Made by a program: the position numbers and the translations under genes. Below are positions 33,265-35,463 of a stretch of 35,463 nt of DNA, piece after piece (the stretch's first letter is position 1; each line of letters begins with the position of its first letter). A model generated the notes under the pieces. The model saw nothing but the letters and a program-made list of their open reading frames with translations, had not been told where the DNA came from and made no database searches. Where the stretch lies: NCBI GenBank assembly GCA_902774025.1, contig CACYGY010000027.1:1-35463 (forward strand), in the 5' to 3' direction. Source of the stretch: an uncultured Eubacteriales bacterium (lineage in GTDB: Bacteria > Bacillota > Clostridia > Christensenellales > Aristaeellaceae).

Positions 33265-34720
33265 TGCGGTTGATGGATTTCAGTTTCATGGTCATGGCCT
33301 GGGTGGGCATTTTTCCGATGCGCCAGCGCCAGTTTCCGCCCACAGTGGAAGGGGTGTTCATACGGGCGCTGTTGTCAAGCCCCAGGAGGTCCTGCATGGG
33401 GACAATGACCAGATTGGCGGGAGAATGGAATACGGCACTGACAAAGGCGTCCGGACCGTCTTCAAGGGCGGTGAAGCCAAGTTCCTTCCGGGCGCGTGAC
33501 ACTTCTTCGGGATCCACCCGTTTAAGATACCCCAGGACAGTGTCGTTGTCGTGTGTCCCGGTATAGGCCACACAGTTCTCCACCCAGTTGGAGAGGGCGT
33601 GAACATTGGAATCATCTCCGGAAAAACCAAAGACCAGAACCCGCATGCCCGGATATCCGGTAGCGGAGATCAGCTTCTTGACCCGGTCGCTGACGACACC
33701 CAGATCTTCCGCGATGATCTGCAGCCCTCCGATATGCTGGCGCAGCGTCTCAAACAGGCTGAATCCGGGAGCATTGATCCATTCGCCGACTTTGGCGTTG
33801 GTGGAGCCGTAAGGGATGGAATAATAGTTTGCGAAGCCGATAAAATGGTCGACCCGGACAATGTCATACAGCTCAGCCATACGCTTCATGCGCATGACCC
33901 ACCAGTCAAAGTGGCGGGATTCCAGATAATCCCAGCGATACAGCGGATTTCCCCACAGCTGGCCGTTCTCGGAAAAATAATCCGGTGGCACGCCGGCGAC
34001 CTTGGTGGGAATGAGGTTTTCATCAAACTGGAATACTTCCGGGTTTGTCCAGGTGTCAGCGCTGTCCTCCGAGACATAGATAGGCATGTCGCCAAAGATG
34101 GAAATCCCCAGCTTATGACAGTAGGCGCGGAGCCTCTGCCACTGTGTCTCAAAAAGGTACTGGCAGAAAATGTGGTAGCGGATCTCCTCGTCCAGTTCAC
34201 GGCGATACTTTTCCATGGCCTCAGGTTCCCTGAAGCGGATTGCCCGGTCCGGCCACTGTCCCCACATGGTCTGTGAAAAATGGTACTTAACAGCCGTAAA
34301 CAGAGCAAAATCCTCCACCCAGGGGTGGCTGGAGCGAAAAGCTGAAAGTTCGGCGGAAAGCCGTTTTTCGCTTTCGCTGAAGCAGCGGCGGAGCAGAGCT
34401 TCATGAAGTTCCTGAACACGGGGAAAATCAATGTTTTCCTCGGAATCCTTCACAGTCAGTTCCGCATCCGTGCAGGTGAGAAGGCCGTCATCCCGGAGAG
34501 ATTCAAGGGAAATCAGCATGGGATTGCCCGCATAGGAACTGCTTGATTGATAAGGTGATTCTCCATAGCCAGTGGGCCCCATGGGAAGAACCTGCCAGAC
34601 TGAGCATCCGCTGTCGTGGAGAAAATCCGCAAAAGCACAGGCTTCGGCACCCAGTGTACCGATTCCGCCGGGACCCGGGAGAGAAGAAATGTGCAGGAGG
34701 ACACCACTGGAACGCTTCAT
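33245..34720 (-). CDS. malQ: 4-alpha-glucanotransferase (amylomaltase, GH77)
   Basis: The 491-residue protein moves alpha-1,4-glucan chains between acceptors in maltodextrin and glycogen use. It has the GH77 start RSSGVLLHISSLPGPGGIGTLG, QVLPMGPTGYGESPYQS, FGDMPIYVSEDSADTW, the nucleophile Asp in DIVRVDHFIGF, the acid/base Glu in QIIAEDLG, the third carboxylate in YTGTHDNDT, and ends near MNTPSTVGGNWRWR. Length is typical of bacterial MalQ, so it is intact. The start MKRSSG at 34720 is supported by family alignment and an AAAGGA site nine bases upstream. No signal peptide is present. It has its own promoter and terminator, so it is a single-gene unit. Confidence 0.95.
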   Translation of the reverse strand: MKRSSGVLLHISSLPGPGGIGTLGAEACAFADFLHDSGCSVWQVLPMGPTGYGESPYQSSSSYAGNPMLISLESLRDDGLLTCTDAELTVKDSEENIDFPRVQELHEALLRRCFSESEKRLSAELSAFRSSHPWVEDFALFTAVKYHFSQTMWGQWPDRAIRFREPEAMEKYRRELDEEIRYHIFCQYLFETQWQRLRAYCHKLGISIFGDMPIYVSEDSADTWTNPEVFQFDENLIPTKVAGVPPDYFSENGQLWGNPLYRWDYLESRHFDWWVMRMKRMAELYDIVRVDHFIGFANYYSIPYGSTNAKVGEWINAPGFSLFETLRQHIGGLQIIAEDLGVVSDRVKKLISATGYPGMRVLVFGFSGDDSNVHALSNWVENCVAYTGTHDNDTVLGYLKRVDPEEVSRARKELGFTALEDGPDAFVSAVFHSPANLVIVPMQDLLGLDNSARMNTPSTVGGNWRWRIGKMPTQAMTMKLKSINRKTDRLA

Positions 34721-34811
34721 GGAAAAACCGTCCTTTCTGACGATGAGATCACGAAGAAAAACAGGGAGAAATGCCCGGAAAATGATGATTCGCCTTTTCT
34801 TCTTCCCGGTC

Positions 34812-34840
34812 ATTCTACATAGCGCGCAGCACCGTGTCAA
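34812..34840 (-). promoter_or_regulatory. Promoter of malQ
   Basis: On the minus strand TTGACA (34835-34840) and TAGAAT (34812-34817) are spaced 17 bp apart, about 90 bp upstream of the malQ start. Confidence 0.75.
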
Positions 34841-34919
34841 GAAAGCACCGGGCAGGGGCATAAGCAGAGGCGGAACAGGTTTTTAACGAAACTTTTATCT
34901 TCTCTCAGGAAAATCCGTG

Positions 34920-34925
34920 TATAAT
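34920..34925 (+). promoter_or_regulatory. Perfect -10 box upstream of the last gene
   Basis: TATAAT lies 44 bp before the ATG at 34970. No good -35 hexamer is seen at 16 to 18 bp, so strength is uncertain. Confidence 0.5.
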
Positions 34926-34969
34926 ACAGGTGCGGGTCATGACAGGCTCCCGGAGAAAGGAGGGATTCC

Positions 34970-35463
34970 ATGGCGGAAAATGAAAATCTGAGCATACCGA
35001 GAATGATCTGGAACCAGGCCGTGAAGGCAGTTCGCGGAGATGACACGAAGGAGCTGATTGAGTCCTTCACCTCGGAGATGACGCTTGTGGCCGAAGGCCT
35101 TTGTGAGGATCAGAATCAGCTCCGGGCAGCCTGTGAGGATCTCAGGATTAACCTTGACAGGGTAAATCAGGAGAGCATGGCTGAATTTCGGCATTTGGAG
35201 AAAACCCTGACGGACTATCAGGAAAGGACAGAGGATACCCTCCGGGATCTTCGGACACGCCTGGAAACGATGGAGAAGAAGTCGGAAAAGGAGAAGCGGC
35301 AGGGAAGGTTTCTTTCCGGGCACTTCATGAATCAGGTGATCGTGCTTGCTGCCATCCTTGCGGGAGGAAGCATAGGAACGCACGTGCAGATGGGCATCGG
35401 CGATGGTCTGATTCCCGACATACTCAACACTGAAGTCTATGACAACACATGTATAATCCCTGA
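34970..35463 (+). CDS. Coiled-coil membrane-type protein, cut by the window end
   Basis: The frame starts at ATG 34970, preceded by AAAGGAGGG, and is open through 164 codons to the last base. The first residues are MAENENLSIPRMIWNQAVKA; residues about 35-115 are rich in Glu, Arg, Leu and Gln with coiled-coil character; about 118-140 (NQVIVLAAILAGGSIGTHVQMG) is a possible membrane helix. No family is recognised. The C-terminus lies outside the window. Confidence 0.8.
   Translation, partial: MAENENLSIPRMIWNQAVKAVRGDDTKELIESFTSEMTLVAEGLCEDQNQLRAACEDLRINLDRVNQESMAEFRHLEKTLTDYQERTEDTLRDLRTRLETMEKKSEKEKRQGRFLSGHFMNQVIVLAAILAGGSIGTHVQMGIGDGLIPDILNTEVYDNTCIIP

Overview
The window is most likely a metagenomic contig from a Gram-positive gut-type Clostridia relative (Bacillota, possibly Christensenellales; inferred from gene content, not proven). 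Supporting signs are a class C sortase with a pilin, CUT1 permeases of the LplB/YtcP type without their own ATPase, strong AGGAGG-like ribosome binding sites, and consensus sigma-A promoters. From about 1.9 kb to the end the base composition looks uniform and the genes are intact.

Region 1 (1-1910) is different. An AT-rich 277 bp stretch is followed by very GC-rich DNA holding four gene pieces: a TadG-like N-terminus, a PLP aminotransferase without its N-terminus, a truncated panD and an inverted ileS fragment. These run into a GH31 alpha-xylosidase that loses its C-terminus at the join. The pieces meet inside short GC-rich matches, so this end is best read as a chimeric assembly with foreign DNA.

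Region 2 (3.6-9.1 kb) encodes surface or envelope functions: a secreted phosphodiester glycosidase-domain protein, a secreted CapA-family protein, a large family 2 glycosyltransferase and a DUF3048 protein.

Region 3 (9.2-13.2 kb) is a compact pilus/sortase operon: a coiled-coil protein, signal peptidase I, a class C sortase, and a 707-residue protein. That last protein carries a pilin domain with a pilin-motif lysine, a complete LPQTG sorting signal, a second membrane helix and a complete second sortase domain in one chain. This fused pilin-sortase is the most unusual object in the window.

Region 4 (13.2-18.9 kb, minus strand) has a secreted 1124-residue SH3b/Ig-like repeat protein, a secreted protein of unknown function, an SDR oxidoreductase and ribosomal protein S20 with a TTG start.

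Region 5 (19.0-32.3 kb) is a carbohydrate-use locus. A tightly packed six-gene minus-strand operon encodes a NamZ-like DUF1343 enzyme, a tandem GNAT protein, a fucose/arabinose isomerase-like protein, a GH39-like glycosidase, a ROK kinase lacking the usual zinc motif, and a two-domain phosphomannose isomerase-like protein. It is divergent from a DUF4838 protein, which is followed by a convergent binding-protein/two-permease ABC importer. None of the enzymes has a visible signal peptide, so breakdown probably happens inside the cell after import. The substrate is unknown; a MurNAc- or amino-sugar-containing glycan is a reasonable guess.

Region 6 (32.4-35.5 kb) has a YfcE-like phosphoesterase, 4-alpha-glucanotransferase (malQ) and the start of a coiled-coil membrane protein that runs off the end. 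No tRNA, rRNA, CRISPR array, transposase or phage gene was recognised.
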